Shown: piece by piece, positions 50,636 to 61,086 of the stretch
Numbering within the stretch: the stretch's first letter is position 1
Layout: every line of letters begins with the position of its first letter
NCBI GenBank assembly: GCA_029212885.1
Contig: JARGPC010000003.1
Coordinates: 1 to 64,000, forward strand
DNA from: Coxiellaceae bacterium
GTDB lineage: Bacteria; Pseudomonadota; Gammaproteobacteria; Coxiellales; Coxiellaceae
DNA: 64,000 bases
Direction: 5' to 3'
Translations under genes and position numbers: made by a program
The notes under the pieces: model-generated
The model's input: only the letters and a program-made list of their open reading frames with translations
The model's database searches: none
Told to the model about the DNA's origin: nothing

Positions 50636-51929
50636 CCTCATTTAAACGTTGTAACTGTTGTAACTTTTCAGCAATCTTAATTTCCAAACCACGATTTACC
50701 GGCTGATAAAAGCGCGGCGCATTGATGCCATCAGGAAAATAGGTTTCACCTTTCGCAAATGCACCATCCTCATTATGTGCATAACGATATTCCTTACCAT
50801 AATCCAATTGCTTCATTAACTTAGTTGGTGCATTGCGTAACTTTAATGGCACCTCTAATGTTCCCGTCTCTTTGATAAATTTCATGCAATCATTATATGC
50901 TGTATAGCAAGCATTACTCTTTGCACAACATGCCAAATATATAACCGTTTGCGCAATTGCTAGCTCACCCTCTGGTGAACCCAAGCGCTCATACGCCTGC
51001 CATGCATTTAACGCCATCTCCATCGCACGCGGATCCGCATTACCAATATCTTCCGACGCCATACGCAGCACACGCCTAGCGATATAATGTGGGTCACAAC
51101 CACCATCAATCATGCGACAAAACCAATACAATGCCGCATCCGGATCCGAACCACGCACCGATTTATGTAACGCAGAAATCTGGTCATAAAACAATTCACC
51201 GTGATGATCAAAGCGACGTAAACTATGCGCCAACACCTGGTCTATTATTTTATCATTCACCTCAGCCTGCAACTCTTCAGCCGACAACAAATCAGATAAC
51301 ACCTCAAGTAAAGTAATTAACTGACGTGCATCACCATCAGCAGCTAACACCAAACGCTGCTTTTGCGCTTCTGTCAATAATAACGGAGTGGCTCCCAGAC
51401 CGCGTTCCTTATCAGTCAACACCTGCTGCAATAAGCCCATTAAATCTTCATGAGATAACGGTTGCAATACATACACCCGCACACGCGATAACAACGCATT
51501 ATTTAACTGAAACGACGGATTCTCCGTGGTAGCACCCAACAAAATAATCGTGCCATTTTCAACATGCGGTAAAAAAGCATCCTGCTGCGTTTTATTAAAA
51601 CGATGCACCTCATCAACGAATAATACCGTCGGCTTACCCATTTGCTGCGCCAATTGCGCGCGCTCAACCACCGCTCGAATATCTTTAACACCCGCCAACA
51701 CCGCCGATATTTTTTCAAATACCGCACCAGCATGCTCGGCAACTAATTGCGCCAACGTGGTTTTCCCCACACCCGGCGGCCCCCAAAAAATCATCGAATG
51801 CAAATGCCCACTATCAATAGCACGACGCAAAGGCTTGCTGCTGTCTAATAGATGTTTCTGCCCTGCAATTTGGCTTATTTTTCTCGGGCGCATACGCTCC
51901 GCTAACGGCGTATAAGGGTTACTTGCCAT
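50628..51929 (-). CDS. rarA: Replication-associated recombination protein RarA
   Basis: RarA (MgsA) is an AAA+ ATPase that acts at stalled replication forks. The 433 residues show Walker A GPPGVGKTTLA at 50-60, Walker B VLFVDEVHRF, sensor GATTENPSF and the C-terminal tetramerisation region. The start overlaps the lolA stop by 11 bp. The order ftsK-lolA-rarA-serS is as in E. coli, with two genes inserted before serS. Confidence 0.96.
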   Translation of the reverse strand: MASNPYTPLAERMRPRKISQIAGQKHLLDSSKPLRRAIDSGHLHSMIFWGPPGVGKTTLAQLVAEHAGAVFEKISAVLAGVKDIRAVVERAQLAQQMGKPTVLFVDEVHRFNKTQQDAFLPHVENGTIILLGATTENPSFQLNNALLSRVRVYVLQPLSHEDLMGLLQQVLTDKERGLGATPLLLTEAQKQRLVLAADGDARQLITLLEVLSDLLSAEELQAEVNDKIIDQVLAHSLRRFDHHGELFYDQISALHKSVRGSDPDAALYWFCRMIDGGCDPHYIARRVLRMASEDIGNADPRAMEMALNAWQAYERLGSPEGELAIAQTVIYLACCAKSNACYTAYNDCMKFIKETGTLEVPLKLRNAPTKLMKQLDYGKEYRYAHNEDGAFAKGETYFPDGINAPRFYQPVNRGLEIKIAEKLQQLQRLNEDD

Positions 51930-52542
51930 TATCTAATACATCCACACCTTTCGGTGGTTTAAATTTAAATAAGCTGTCAGCAATGGGTTGGTTATACGAC
52001 ACCTTACTAAACATAAATACCGTGCGCTGCCCCAATGCATTGGTGGTTTGCATGCTTAGCAACTGCTGCCCCTCAAATGATAATTGTATCGAGGTAAACG
52101 ACGTTTGCGCATTTGGTATTAACATAAAAGTTTTTTCTTTAGTGCCCTGAGTCGGCTCTTGTTTAATTTGAAAGTTATTTGCTAAGTCTTTAGCGTCACC
52201 ACTCAATAAACTCGCCGCATTTAGCCCCTGCGCTTTTGATAAGTGTTGCTTAGTTGCCTGCATTAAATCCTTATCATAATTCCAAGCCGTCGTACCGTTA
52301 ATAATTAACAAGGTTTGCATTGGCTTAATCACTGACCAACGAAACTTACCCGGTCGTTTTACCGACATCTTGCCAGAAGCACGACGCAATACACGCTGAC
52401 CTGACAATGTCGCCTGCTTAAACTGTGCTTGCAGCGTTTGAAACTTTAATAATGATGACAACTGATCCGCAGCTGTGTTTGCCCAACCGAGTGTGGCTAG
52501 TGACGCTAGCACTAAAGCTAATAAATATTTTTTTATTGACAT
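51919..52542 (-). CDS. lolA: Outer-membrane lipoprotein carrier protein
   Basis: LolA ferries lipoproteins across the periplasm from LolCDE to LolB. The product of about 207 residues has a signal peptide ending near GWA and the LolA fold signature (LQAQFKQATLSGQRVLRRASGKMSVKRPGKFRWSV). The ATG at 52542 with GAGG five to six bases upstream begins the signal peptide; an ATG seven codons earlier is less likely. It lies between ftsK and rarA, as usual. Confidence 0.93.
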   Translation of the reverse strand: MSIKKYLLALVLASLATLGWANTAADQLSSLLKFQTLQAQFKQATLSGQRVLRRASGKMSVKRPGKFRWSVIKPMQTLLIINGTTAWNYDKDLMQATKQHLSKAQGLNAASLLSGDAKDLANNFQIKQEPTQGTKEKTFMLIPNAQTSFTSIQLSFEGQQLLSMQTTNALGQRTVFMFSKVSYNQPIADSLFKFKPPKGVDVLDNGK

Positions 52543-52562
52543 AAAAACCTCTTTTTTATACA

Positions 52563-52675
52563 TGGATCCCGGCTCGGAGGCCGGGATGACAGCACTCTCG
52601 GCCGGGTTGACAGCACTCTCGGCCGGGATGACAGCACTCTAGCCACCTTGTCATCCCGGACTTGATCCGGGATCC
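52563..52675. repeat. GGATCCCGG palindromic repeat, copy 7, compound
   Basis: A seed TGGATCCCGGCTCGGAGGCCGGGATGACA is followed by two GCACTCTCGGCCGGGATGACA-type units. After a 13-bp spacer comes a second seed in the opposite orientation (52649-52675), so the element is bounded by inverted seeds. Confidence 0.87.
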
Positions 52676-52691
52676 ATATCATATTCAGCAA

Positions 52692-55100
52692 TCATCCATC
52701 CCGCGGTGGTGGCGCCAACACCTCGCGTCCATTACTGCCAGCTTCCATCGAGCTCACCACTCCAGCCGCTTCCATCGCTTCCACGATACGTGCTGCACGG
52801 TTATAACCGATCTTAAACCGACGCTGCACACTCGACACCGATACACGACGCGCTTGTGTCACAAACTCAACCGCTTGATCATATAAGCTGTCTTTCTCCG
52901 CATCTTCATCAGGACTCATCACAGCATCCACGACCGGATCGCCACTCGATCCTTGCAAACCCATATCCAAAATATCATCTAAATATTCCGGGCTCGCTGT
53001 TTGTTTCAAAAAGTTCACCACACGATGCACTTCATCATCACCTACATAGGCACCGTGTACACGTACCGGTACACCACTACCAGGCGGCAGATACAACATA
53101 TCACCATGCCCTAACAACTGCTCCGCACCTTGCTGATCGATAATGGTTCGCGAATCAATCTTCGACGACACCTGGAATGCTATACGCGTCGGGATATTCG
53201 CTTTAATCAAGCCCGTAATCACATCTACCGAAGGACGCTGCGTGGCTAAAATCAAATGTATCCCCGCCGCACGCGCTTTTTGTGCTAAACGCGCAATCAA
53301 CGTCTCAACCTTTTTACCCACTACCACCATCATGTCAGCAAACTCATCAGCCAACACTACAATCTGTGGTAAAGCCTGCAACTCCGGTGCGCGCGCTTTT
53401 TCAGCTTCAGGCACAAACGGATCTCGCAATGGTTCACCGCTTTTTTTCGCTTGCTCAACTTTAACGTTATAACCCGCGATATTACGCACACCCAGTGTCG
53501 CCATTAATCGATATCGCCGCTCCATCTCAGCCACACACCAGCGCAATGCACTAGCTGCATCTTTCATATCCGTTACAACGGGTGTTAATAAATGCGGAAT
53601 GCCATCATATACCGCTAACTCCAACATCTTCGGATCAATTAAAATCATGCGCAATTCAGCAGGCGATGACTTATATAACAAGCTTAATAACATCGCATTT
53701 AAATTAACCGACTTACCCGAACCTGTTGTACCAGCCACCAATAAATGAGGCATCTTAGCTAAATCTACTATCACCGGATGACCAGCAATATCTTTACCTA
53801 ACGCTAAACTCAAAGCTGACTGTGATTGTTTATATTGCCTTGAAGCAATCACTTCCTGCAAACGCACCACTTCACGCGACACATTCGGCAATTCTAAACC
53901 AATCACCGATTTACCAGGGATCACTTCCACCACACGCACACTCACTACCGATAACGAACGCGCCAAATCTTTTGCTAATGCACTTATCTTACTCACCTTA
54001 GTGCCAGCCGCTAATTGCAACTCAAAACGAGTCACCACTGGCCCTGGGTGCACTGCCACCACTTTGGCATCCACATTAAAATCGGCTAATTTAACTTCTA
54101 CTTCACGCGACAACTCAGTGAGCTGCTGGTGAGTAAACGTCGACTTCGGTGCTGGCTCAGGGTTATCCAATAAATTAAGTTTTGGCATACTACCAACACG
54201 CGGCTTTTTAAACGTTACCGTTTGCATAGTTTTTATTGGTGCTGTAATAACTGGTGCCGCTGGTTCCTCTGGCACTTGAGGTGCCAAACGCGAGATACGC
54301 TCCATAATCTTCGGCACTTTTTTCTCAACAGCCGGCATCATGATTTCAGGCTCAACTCTCTCAAGTTTTTCAAGCTTTTTAGCGGCGCGCTGCTCTCGCA
54401 TGGTAGCTATGCGTTGCTTCAACGCCTGTGACCAACCACTCCAATTGATATCACCAAATTGATCCCGCAACCAGGCCAACCCGGCAAAGGTTCCGCGACC
54501 AATGTATTCCATCAAATTTAACCACGACAAACCGGTCAGTAATGTGATACCAATTAAAAATACTGCTACTAAAATTAATCCTGTGCCCACAACGCTAAAC
54601 GCCGTCATCATATGCGTTGAAATTACATTACCGATAATCCCACCAGAATCAAACGGCAAGTGTACCGGTGATGGCATTAAATATAAATTCGATAATCCAC
54701 TACCAGCAACCACAACAAATAAAAAGCCCGACAATCGCAACACCATCATCGAGTAATGTGGCTCACCACCCTCGCTCTTTTCATGACGATAAAACACCCA
54801 TGCCAAATAACTCAAAAGCACCGGAATGCCATAGGCTAAATAACCCACCATATATAGAGTAACATCGGCAAACCAAGCGCCCACCCTGCCAGTTACATTT
54901 TGAATCGGTTGTTGCGCAATGTAGTGCGACCAACCCGGATCAGCACGGTGATAACTGACTAACGCCATCAGTAAAAAAGTCGATACAGCTAATGTAATTA
55001 AAAATAAAGCTTCGCGTAAACGATGATTAATATGCGCTGTGATCACAGTTCGCATGGGTGCATCGCTGCTTTTTTTACGTTTATTTACTTGGGTCGCCAC
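52692..55100 (-). CDS. ftsK: DNA translocase FtsK
   Basis: FtsK couples division to chromosome dimer resolution. The 802-residue protein has four or five N-terminal membrane helices (about 30-190), a short linker, and a motor domain with Walker [13 protein letters not shown] and Walker [12 protein letters not shown]. The C-terminal gamma winged-helix reads [34 protein letters not shown]. The linker is much shorter than in E. coli. It is divergent from trxB. Confidence 0.96.
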   Translation of the reverse strand: MATQVNKRKKSSDAPMRTVITAHINHRLREALFLITLAVSTFLLMALVSYHRADPGWSHYIAQQPIQNVTGRVGAWFADVTLYMVGYLAYGIPVLLSYLAWVFYRHEKSEGGEPHYSMMVLRLSGFLFVVVAGSGLSNLYLMPSPVHLPFDSGGIIGNVISTHMMTAFSVVGTGLILVAVFLIGITLLTGLSWLNLMEYIGRGTFAGLAWLRDQFGDINWSGWSQALKQRIATMREQRAAKKLEKLERVEPEIMMPAVEKKVPKIMERISRLAPQVPEEPAAPVITAPIKTMQTVTFKKPRVGSMPKLNLLDNPEPAPKSTFTHQQLTELSREVEVKLADFNVDAKVVAVHPGPVVTRFELQLAAGTKVSKISALAKDLARSLSVVSVRVVEVIPGKSVIGLELPNVSREVVRLQEVIASRQYKQSQSALSLALGKDIAGHPVIVDLAKMPHLLVAGTTGSGKSVNLNAMLLSLLYKSSPAELRMILIDPKMLELAVYDGIPHLLTPVVTDMKDAASALRWCVAEMERRYRLMATLGVRNIAGYNVKVEQAKKSGEPLRDPFVPEAEKARAPELQALPQIVVLADEFADMMVVVGKKVETLIARLAQKARAAGIHLILATQRPSVDVITGLIKANIPTRIAFQVSSKIDSRTIIDQQGAEQLLGHGDMLYLPPGSGVPVRVHGAYVGDDEVHRVVNFLKQTASPEYLDDILDMGLQGSSGDPVVDAVMSPDEDAEKDSLYDQAVEFVTQARRVSVSSVQRRFKIGYNRAARIVEAMEAAGVVSSMEAGSNGREVLAPPPRDG

Positions 55101-55105
55101 GTTAA

Positions 55106-56164
<1,059 letters not shown>

Positions 56165-56489
56165 ACTCACTCGTGTGTCATATCAAGGCTAGAATCATGA
56201 GCACGAATAACTGCCATACTACGCAAAGCTGTCAGTGTATATTCGATAAGCACATAATACAGCGAGAAATAGCTGCACTATAGCATTGAATCAAGCTGGG
56301 CAAAGCCCCTGTTTTACGGAAGTAAAGCGCAGTGCAGCGGAGCGGAGCGAGCCATGAAGTAAAATAGGGGCGGTGCTCAGCTTGATGACCCACATAACGG
56401 AGCCTTACCACAACCACAGATGGCTTGATCTGTGCATGCATTTCAGGCACTATGTGCCCTCTATAATCGACCGGAAAGAGACTGAATAT
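56165..56489. other. Intergenic region before infA with an inverted repeat
   Basis: No gene is supported between trxB and infA. The main structure is a 95-bp inverted repeat at 56291-56385, described separately. The infA promoter presumably lies in the right half. Confidence 0.5.
56291..56385. repeat. Inverted repeat with 27-nt arms upstream of infA
   Basis: The arms 56291-56317 and 56359-56385 match as inverted repeats at 23 of 27 positions. They begin TCAAGCTG and run to TTTTAC, around a 41-nt GC-rich loop with GCAGCGGAGCGGAGCGAGC. It resembles a small palindromic mobile element or a strong RNA hairpin. No other copy was found in the window. Confidence 0.65.
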
Positions 56490-56753
56490 ATGCCAAAAGA
56501 AGACCATATCGAAATGGACGGTGTCGTAATCGACAGCATGCCTAATACCACATTTAAGGTAAAGTTAGAAAACGGCCATGTCGTTACTGCACATATTTCT
56601 GGCAGAATGCGCAAGCACTACATTCGAATCCTTACTGGTGACACAGTAAAAGTGGAACTCACCCCCTACGACTTATCGCGCGGACGCATCGTTTACCGCG
56701 ACAGCGGCAAAAAGCGCCCTGGTGAAGGTGATCAACCACCTCCAGCTAAATAA
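56490..56753 (+). CDS. infA: Translation initiation factor IF-1
   Basis: IF-1 binds the 30S A site during initiation. The S1/OB-fold core is complete ([67 protein letters not shown]). The protein is 87 residues, about 15 longer than the usual 72, with a hydrophilic tail ([15 protein letters not shown]). The start is fixed by family alignment. Confidence 0.96.
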   Translation: MPKEDHIEMDGVVIDSMPNTTFKVKLENGHVVTAHISGRMRKHYIRILTGDTVKVELTPYDLSRGRIVYRDSGKKRPGEGDQPPPAK

Positions 56754-56774
56754 TAATTCCGTCTTTACTAGATA

Positions 56775-56885
56775 CGTCTTTGCGAGAAGGTAGAATGAAA
56801 TTCTACCGACGTGGCAATCTTATTGACTAAACCGCTTAAGTCCTGAGGTTGCTTCAACCTTCTACCGAAGGCTTCGCAATAACGA
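56775..56885. repeat. TCATTGCGA-family repeat, copy 2 (diverged)
   Basis: It opens CGTCTTTGCGAGAAGG and ends GAAGGCTTCGCAATAACG, with an internal GGTTGCTTCAACCTTCTACCGAAGGC that matches the interior of the element at 32881-32999. A second internal palindrome is GGTAGAATGAAATTCTACC. Confidence 0.65.
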
Positions 56886-56955
56886 GCCATTTGACTCAGC
56901 AAACCATTCGCGCTAACTTTGAGTTAATCATTTAATCACACAAGGACGTCGTGTT

Positions 56956-57207
56956 ATGTTAATTCGCCACTTACTTTCTTGCACACTTGCTGCTGGCTTA
57001 ATAATCACCGGTACCGCCATGGCAGCTCGCCCCGTTAGAGCACCTGCTGGACGAGCTGCCGTAAGAGCACCCGCCGGCCGAACAGTCGTTAGAACCGCAC
57101 CCGCCACTACTGTAGTCAGGCCTCGCGTGGTTCGACCTGTTGCACCTGCTGTTATCTATAAAAACAATCACGACAATAACTCATCAAGTAGCAACAGCAG
57201 TAAATAA
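56956..57207 (+). CDS. Small exported basic protein with RAPAGR repeats
   Basis: The 83-residue product has a signal peptide (cleavage near TAMA). The mature region contains repeated RAPAGR units and Val/Arg/Pro runs (VVRPRVVRPVAP), ending in an Asn/Ser tail. No family is recognised. AAGGAC lies upstream of the ATG. It is followed 32 bp later by another exported repeat protein, probably in one operon. Confidence 0.65.
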   Translation: MLIRHLLSCTLAAGLIITGTAMAARPVRAPAGRAAVRAPAGRTVVRTAPATTVVRPRVVRPVAPAVIYKNNHDNNSSSSNSSK

Positions 57208-57239
57208 CAACCTACTGCCATACCGAAAAGGAGTTACCT

Positions 57240-57659
57240 ATGTCATATTGCGCCAAAATACTACCCTGGGTTGCTACTGCAGGTTTAGCTGCCAGCAGTT
57301 CTGCCATCGCGTTTTCACCACAAGACTTCCACCCCCTTGGGACACAGCTAAACCAACTGCAATACACACATAACACTAATGCCCGCGCTATTCCACAACA
57401 AAAGCGCACTTGGCAAAAACCAAATGTACACGGACGTGGTGATAGTACGTTGCATCTAATTGCAAATGCAGCGAGTGCAGCTACCCCTAAAGGTAATCCA
57501 AAAGCCTTCCCTGGCGAGATGTGGAAACCCAAAAACGGCAAAAACAAATTCCCTGGCGAAATGTGGAAACCAAAGGCAAATAAACAAGCACCTAGCAGAG
57601 AAGTAAAGCAACGCGGTGACAAAATGTTCCCAGGCGTTATGTGGAAACCGAAAAATTAA
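57240..57659 (+). CDS. Exported protein with three FPG-x-MWKPK repeats
   Basis: The 139-residue product has a signal peptide (to about Ala24, SAIA-FSP). Its C-terminal half carries the nonapeptide FPG(E/V)MWKPK three times, at 90-98, 104-112 and 130-138, separated by Lys-rich spacers. The last copy is at the extreme C-terminus. Such spacing suggests a repeated ligand-binding or assembly motif. No family is recognised. AAAGGAG precedes the ATG, and the gene upstream encodes another small exported basic protein. Confidence 0.7.
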   Translation: MSYCAKILPWVATAGLAASSSAIAFSPQDFHPLGTQLNQLQYTHNTNARAIPQQKRTWQKPNVHGRGDSTLHLIANAASAATPKGNPKAFPGEMWKPKNGKNKFPGEMWKPKANKQAPSREVKQRGDKMFPGVMWKPKN

Positions 57660-57817
57660 CCTTACATCACTGAAATAATAATATCGATTCCTTAATTCAG
57701 CATTAAATGAAATGTTGATGATTTTTTTTGCGCATTTAAAACCTCTTTAACATTACTCACCTAAAATAATCCCTTAATTCTAGTAACTATTAGTAATCAT
57801 AATCGTATGAGGAAATC

Positions 57818-58057
57818 ATGAGTAGAGCAGCCGGCAAAGATGAACACATTAAACATGTCACCCAGCACCATACCGAGCAAAGAGTGACTAGCGACTTGTT
57901 AAGCAAAAGCATGCAGAGCATATTTGAGCAACAACCAACTTCTATAAGACGTAACCAGGGCTGCCTTGACCTATCTGCGTTAGACACAAAGCGACATGAT
58001 ACTATTCCACGCAATGATGGCTGCCTTGATCTGGTAGCTTTAGGGAATAGCGGCTAG
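57818..58057 (+). CDS. Small protein with duplicated RN(Q/D)GCLDL motif
   Basis: The 79-residue product has no signal peptide. Its C-terminal half holds two similar units, RRNQGCLDLSAL at 44-55 and PRNDGCLDLVAL at 64-75, each with one Cys. The N-terminal half is charged and His-rich. GAGGAA seven bases before the ATG supports translation. No family is recognised; a regulatory peptide or modified peptide precursor is possible but unproven. Confidence 0.6.
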   Translation: MSRAAGKDEHIKHVTQHHTEQRVTSDLLSKSMQSIFEQQPTSIRRNQGCLDLSALDTKRHDTIPRNDGCLDLVALGNSG

Positions 58058-58082
58058 AACACCGCCCGCCAGATAAAAGAAA

Positions 58083-58100
58083 GCCCCAATAAATTGGGGC
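58083..58100 (-). terminator. Rho-independent terminator of clpA
   Basis: GCCCCAAT and ATTGGGGC form an 8-bp stem. On the minus strand it is followed by TTTCTTTTATC, and it lies 23 bp after the clpA stop. Confidence 0.8.
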
Positions 58101-58122
58101 CTTCAAACACCCTGCACGAATG

Positions 58123-60435
58123 TTAAACTTTCTCAGGCTTCTCAGCTGGAACAATTTTGACTGACAACTGATCACCTTCCACACCAACTCGGACACTACC
58201 CGCTTCGTTTGCTAGCTGACCAAACAGCAGCTCATCGGCGAGTGGTTTCTTAATACGATCTTGAATGAGACGCGCCATAGGCCTTGCACCCATTTTGCGA
58301 TCATAACCATTTGTTGCTAACCAGGCTTTAGCTTGAGCAGAAATGCTGAAACTGACACCCTTAGCACTCAATTGCTGACGCAATTCCTTCAAGCACTTGT
58401 CGATCACACGACCAATCGTTGTGGTGTCTAAGTGTTTAAATTGAACTACAGCATCTAAACGATTACGGAACTCAGGGGTGAACAACTGCTTCAATGCACC
58501 CATGCTATCGCTATCGTCATCTTGTTGAGAAAAACCAATGGTGTTTCGTTCGAGGTCTTGCGCACCAGCATTGGTAGTCATGATAATAATAACGTGCTTA
58601 AAGTCTGCCTTGCGGCCATTATTATCAGTGAGCTGACCGTAATCCATCACTTGCAACAAGATATTAAATAAGTCTTGGTGAGCCTTTTCGATCTCATCGA
58701 GCAACAACACACAGTGCGGATGCTTGATCACGGCTTCGGTTAACAGACCACCTTGATCGTAACCAACATAACCTGGAGGTGCACCAATCATTCGAGATAC
58801 GGTATGTTTCTCCATGTATTCGGACATATCAAAACGTAGCAGCTCAACACCTAATTCATCAGCCAATTGGCGAGTCACTTCGGTTTTACCGACACCTGTT
58901 GGACCAGCTAATAAGAATGAACCGACAGGTTTATGTATCTCACGCAAACCTGAGCGCGACAACTTAATCGCATCACATAAGGCTTCGATGGCATGATTTT
59001 GACCAAACACAGATTTCTTCAAGCGCGCTGGCAAGCGTTTTAGCACCTGCTTATCGCTAGCACTGATTTGCTGCACTGGTATACGAGCCATTTTCGCGAT
59101 CACACTTTCAATTTCATGCGTATCGATGATTTTTTTAGCCCGCGTGCTGGGTTGAATCTGCTGGAATGCGCCGGCTTCATCGATAACGTCAATGGCTTTA
59201 TCGGGTAAATGACGATCAGCCATATAACGTGAAGACAACTCAACCGCTTTGGTCATGGCTTCTTCGGTATATTTGACGTTATGGTAACGCTCGAAACGTG
59301 ATTGCAGCCCTTTCAATATCTTCAAGGTATCTTCAATGTTTGGCTCTACCACATCAATTTTTTGGAAGCGACGCATAAGCGCATTATCTTTGGCAAAGAA
59401 GTTACGATATTCTTCATAGGTTGTTGCACCCATGCAACGCAACTCACCAGCACTCAATAATGGTTTGATCAAATTTGACGCATCCATTGTACCGCCCGTT
59501 GCTGAACCAGCACCGACTAAGTTATGAATTTCATCGATAAATACGATCGCACCTGATTGTTTACTTAAGGCTTTCAATACCGATTTAAATCGCTTCTCAA
59601 AATCACCACGGTATTTCGTACCCGCTAACATAACCCCAAGGTCTAATGAATATACGGTACAACCGGCTAGTGTTTTAGGCACCTTATGATCAATGATCAT
59701 TTGTGCGAGACCTTCAGCAATGGCAGTTTTACCCACACCGGCTTCACCGACAAACAGTGGATTATTTTTGCTACGGCGGCACAATATTTGCACACTGCGT
59801 AACACCTCTTCTTCACGACCGATTAACGGATCTATCTTACCCAGACCCGCACGTTCATTAAGGTTGACGGCATACAGCTCAACCAACGACTCTTCTGAAG
59901 TACCCTCTTTTGGAGCAGACTCGATTTGACCACCAGGATCCATACCTGGGTTTTGCATATCGGAAGGTGGTATATCAGTGCCCCCTTCTATAGTCTTATC
60001 GTGCTCTTTGGTAACTCCTTGAGTAATATAATTAACCACATCCATACGGGTGACATTCTCTTGACTCAAGAAATACACCGCTTGGCTTTCTTGCTCACCA
60101 AAAATGGCGGTTAATACATTAGTACCTGTCACTTCTGGGCGACCGGTAGTTTGCACTTGATAGATGGCACGCTGTAACACTCGCTGAAAGCTCAACGTTG
60201 GTTGGATATCACGTTCGACGTTCATGGGCACATGAGGAGTTGTTTCGTCGATAAAGATTCCTAAACCAACGCGCAAGCGATCCAAATTTGCTCCGCAGGC
60301 AGTAAGCACAGCACCTGCCTCTGGGTTATCAAGCAGTGCGAGCAACAAGTGCTCAACTGTAATGAATTCATGACGCTTCTCTCTCGCTCGAGCGAAGGCG
60401 CCGTTTAATGTGAGTTCTAGGCTTTTGCTAAACAT
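58123..60435 (-). CDS. clpA: ATP-dependent Clp protease ATP-binding subunit ClpA
   Basis: ClpA unfolds proteins for ClpP. The 770 residues contain the N-domain (MFSKSLELTLNGAFARAREKRHEFITVEHLLLALL) and two AAA+ modules with Walker A motifs GEAGVGKTAIAEGLA and GPTGVGKTEVTRQLA. The ClpP-docking loop region follows IGFSQQ. The ATG at 60435 has GGAG six bases upstream and matches the family N-terminus; ten extra upstream codons are rejected. The adaptor gene clpS, usually directly upstream, is not present here. Confidence 0.97.
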   Translation of the reverse strand: MFSKSLELTLNGAFARAREKRHEFITVEHLLLALLDNPEAGAVLTACGANLDRLRVGLGIFIDETTPHVPMNVERDIQPTLSFQRVLQRAIYQVQTTGRPEVTGTNVLTAIFGEQESQAVYFLSQENVTRMDVVNYITQGVTKEHDKTIEGGTDIPPSDMQNPGMDPGGQIESAPKEGTSEESLVELYAVNLNERAGLGKIDPLIGREEEVLRSVQILCRRSKNNPLFVGEAGVGKTAIAEGLAQMIIDHKVPKTLAGCTVYSLDLGVMLAGTKYRGDFEKRFKSVLKALSKQSGAIVFIDEIHNLVGAGSATGGTMDASNLIKPLLSAGELRCMGATTYEEYRNFFAKDNALMRRFQKIDVVEPNIEDTLKILKGLQSRFERYHNVKYTEEAMTKAVELSSRYMADRHLPDKAIDVIDEAGAFQQIQPSTRAKKIIDTHEIESVIAKMARIPVQQISASDKQVLKRLPARLKKSVFGQNHAIEALCDAIKLSRSGLREIHKPVGSFLLAGPTGVGKTEVTRQLADELGVELLRFDMSEYMEKHTVSRMIGAPPGYVGYDQGGLLTEAVIKHPHCVLLLDEIEKAHQDLFNILLQVMDYGQLTDNNGRKADFKHVIIIMTTNAGAQDLERNTIGFSQQDDDSDSMGALKQLFTPEFRNRLDAVVQFKHLDTTTIGRVIDKCLKELRQQLSAKGVSFSISAQAKAWLATNGYDRKMGARPMARLIQDRIKKPLADELLFGQLANEAGSVRVGVEGDQLSVKIVPAEKPEKV

Positions 60436-60960
60436 GGCGATCTCCTCAATCTTATTAAATCCCAAGTCCTGTGCCCGACTAAATAGGGACTTTCCCTAGC
60501 TAGTTACTTCTCAGCTTATGTACCTTACCTCACTTTCTAAAAACACTTTGCAACTATGTCTAGAGGATGCGCGGTAACCTAATTTCAACCTAAAATACAA
60601 TCCCTTCCCTTACTCTAAAAGGTAGCCGATAATCCCAGATATTTCCTATGGAAATAAGGGTTATTTTTACTATCGATCAAAAAACTACCAATGTTCAACC
60701 GCTAAACCGTTAACATTAGTTTTATTTGTAAATAAATGAATCAAACTGTTATGTAAGTGTTTTTTTATCGATCAGAGTTATCACTCAAACGGTTTACGAT
60801 TCATCGTTTCGATCAATACACTAGACGCACTCGATACAAACATAAATAATAAATTCGCTCAGATTTTTTTCGTTTCCGTTTCCGATCTTGTTGTTTTGAT
60901 CTTCGTTCTTCGCGCTTTCGTTTCGTATTAAATTAAAAATAAACATACAGGAATGCATTA
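60436..60960. other. Long leader region before the first lasso-like precursor
   Basis: This AT-rich 525-bp region separates clpA from the plus-strand precursor gene. No reading frame is supported. A pyrimidine-rich stretch with repeated TTTCG/TTTCCG (about 60866-60927) precedes the precursor. It should contain the clpA promoter and that of the precursor, perhaps with an RNA leader. Confidence 0.45.
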
Positions 60961-61086
60961 ATGAATTCAAATAAACAGAATTGGCGCACACCAGAGTTAA
61001 CTTTTTTGAGCAAAGCTAGCACCTTAGGTGGCAATGAAATGCCATTGGGTGAGACTGCTATGGATTTTGAGCATGAGTCGGCTTAG
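60961..61086 (+). CDS. Putative lasso peptide precursor 1
   Basis: This 41-residue frame is preceded by AGGAA eight bases before the ATG. The leader contains W8-x-x-P11-x-L13, like the YxxPxL motif read by the RRE (B1) protein. It ends T21-L22 with Thr at the -2 position that lasso proteases require. The putative core starts G23-G24-N25 and has Glu31 at core position 9, able to close a 9-residue macrolactam with Gly1, and a tail of 10 residues. Precursor 2 at 63071 shares all these points. The maturation genes are not in the window. The stop overlaps the convergent gene by 4 bp. Confidence 0.7.
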   Translation: MNSNKQNWRTPELTFLSKASTLGGNEMPLGETAMDFEHESA

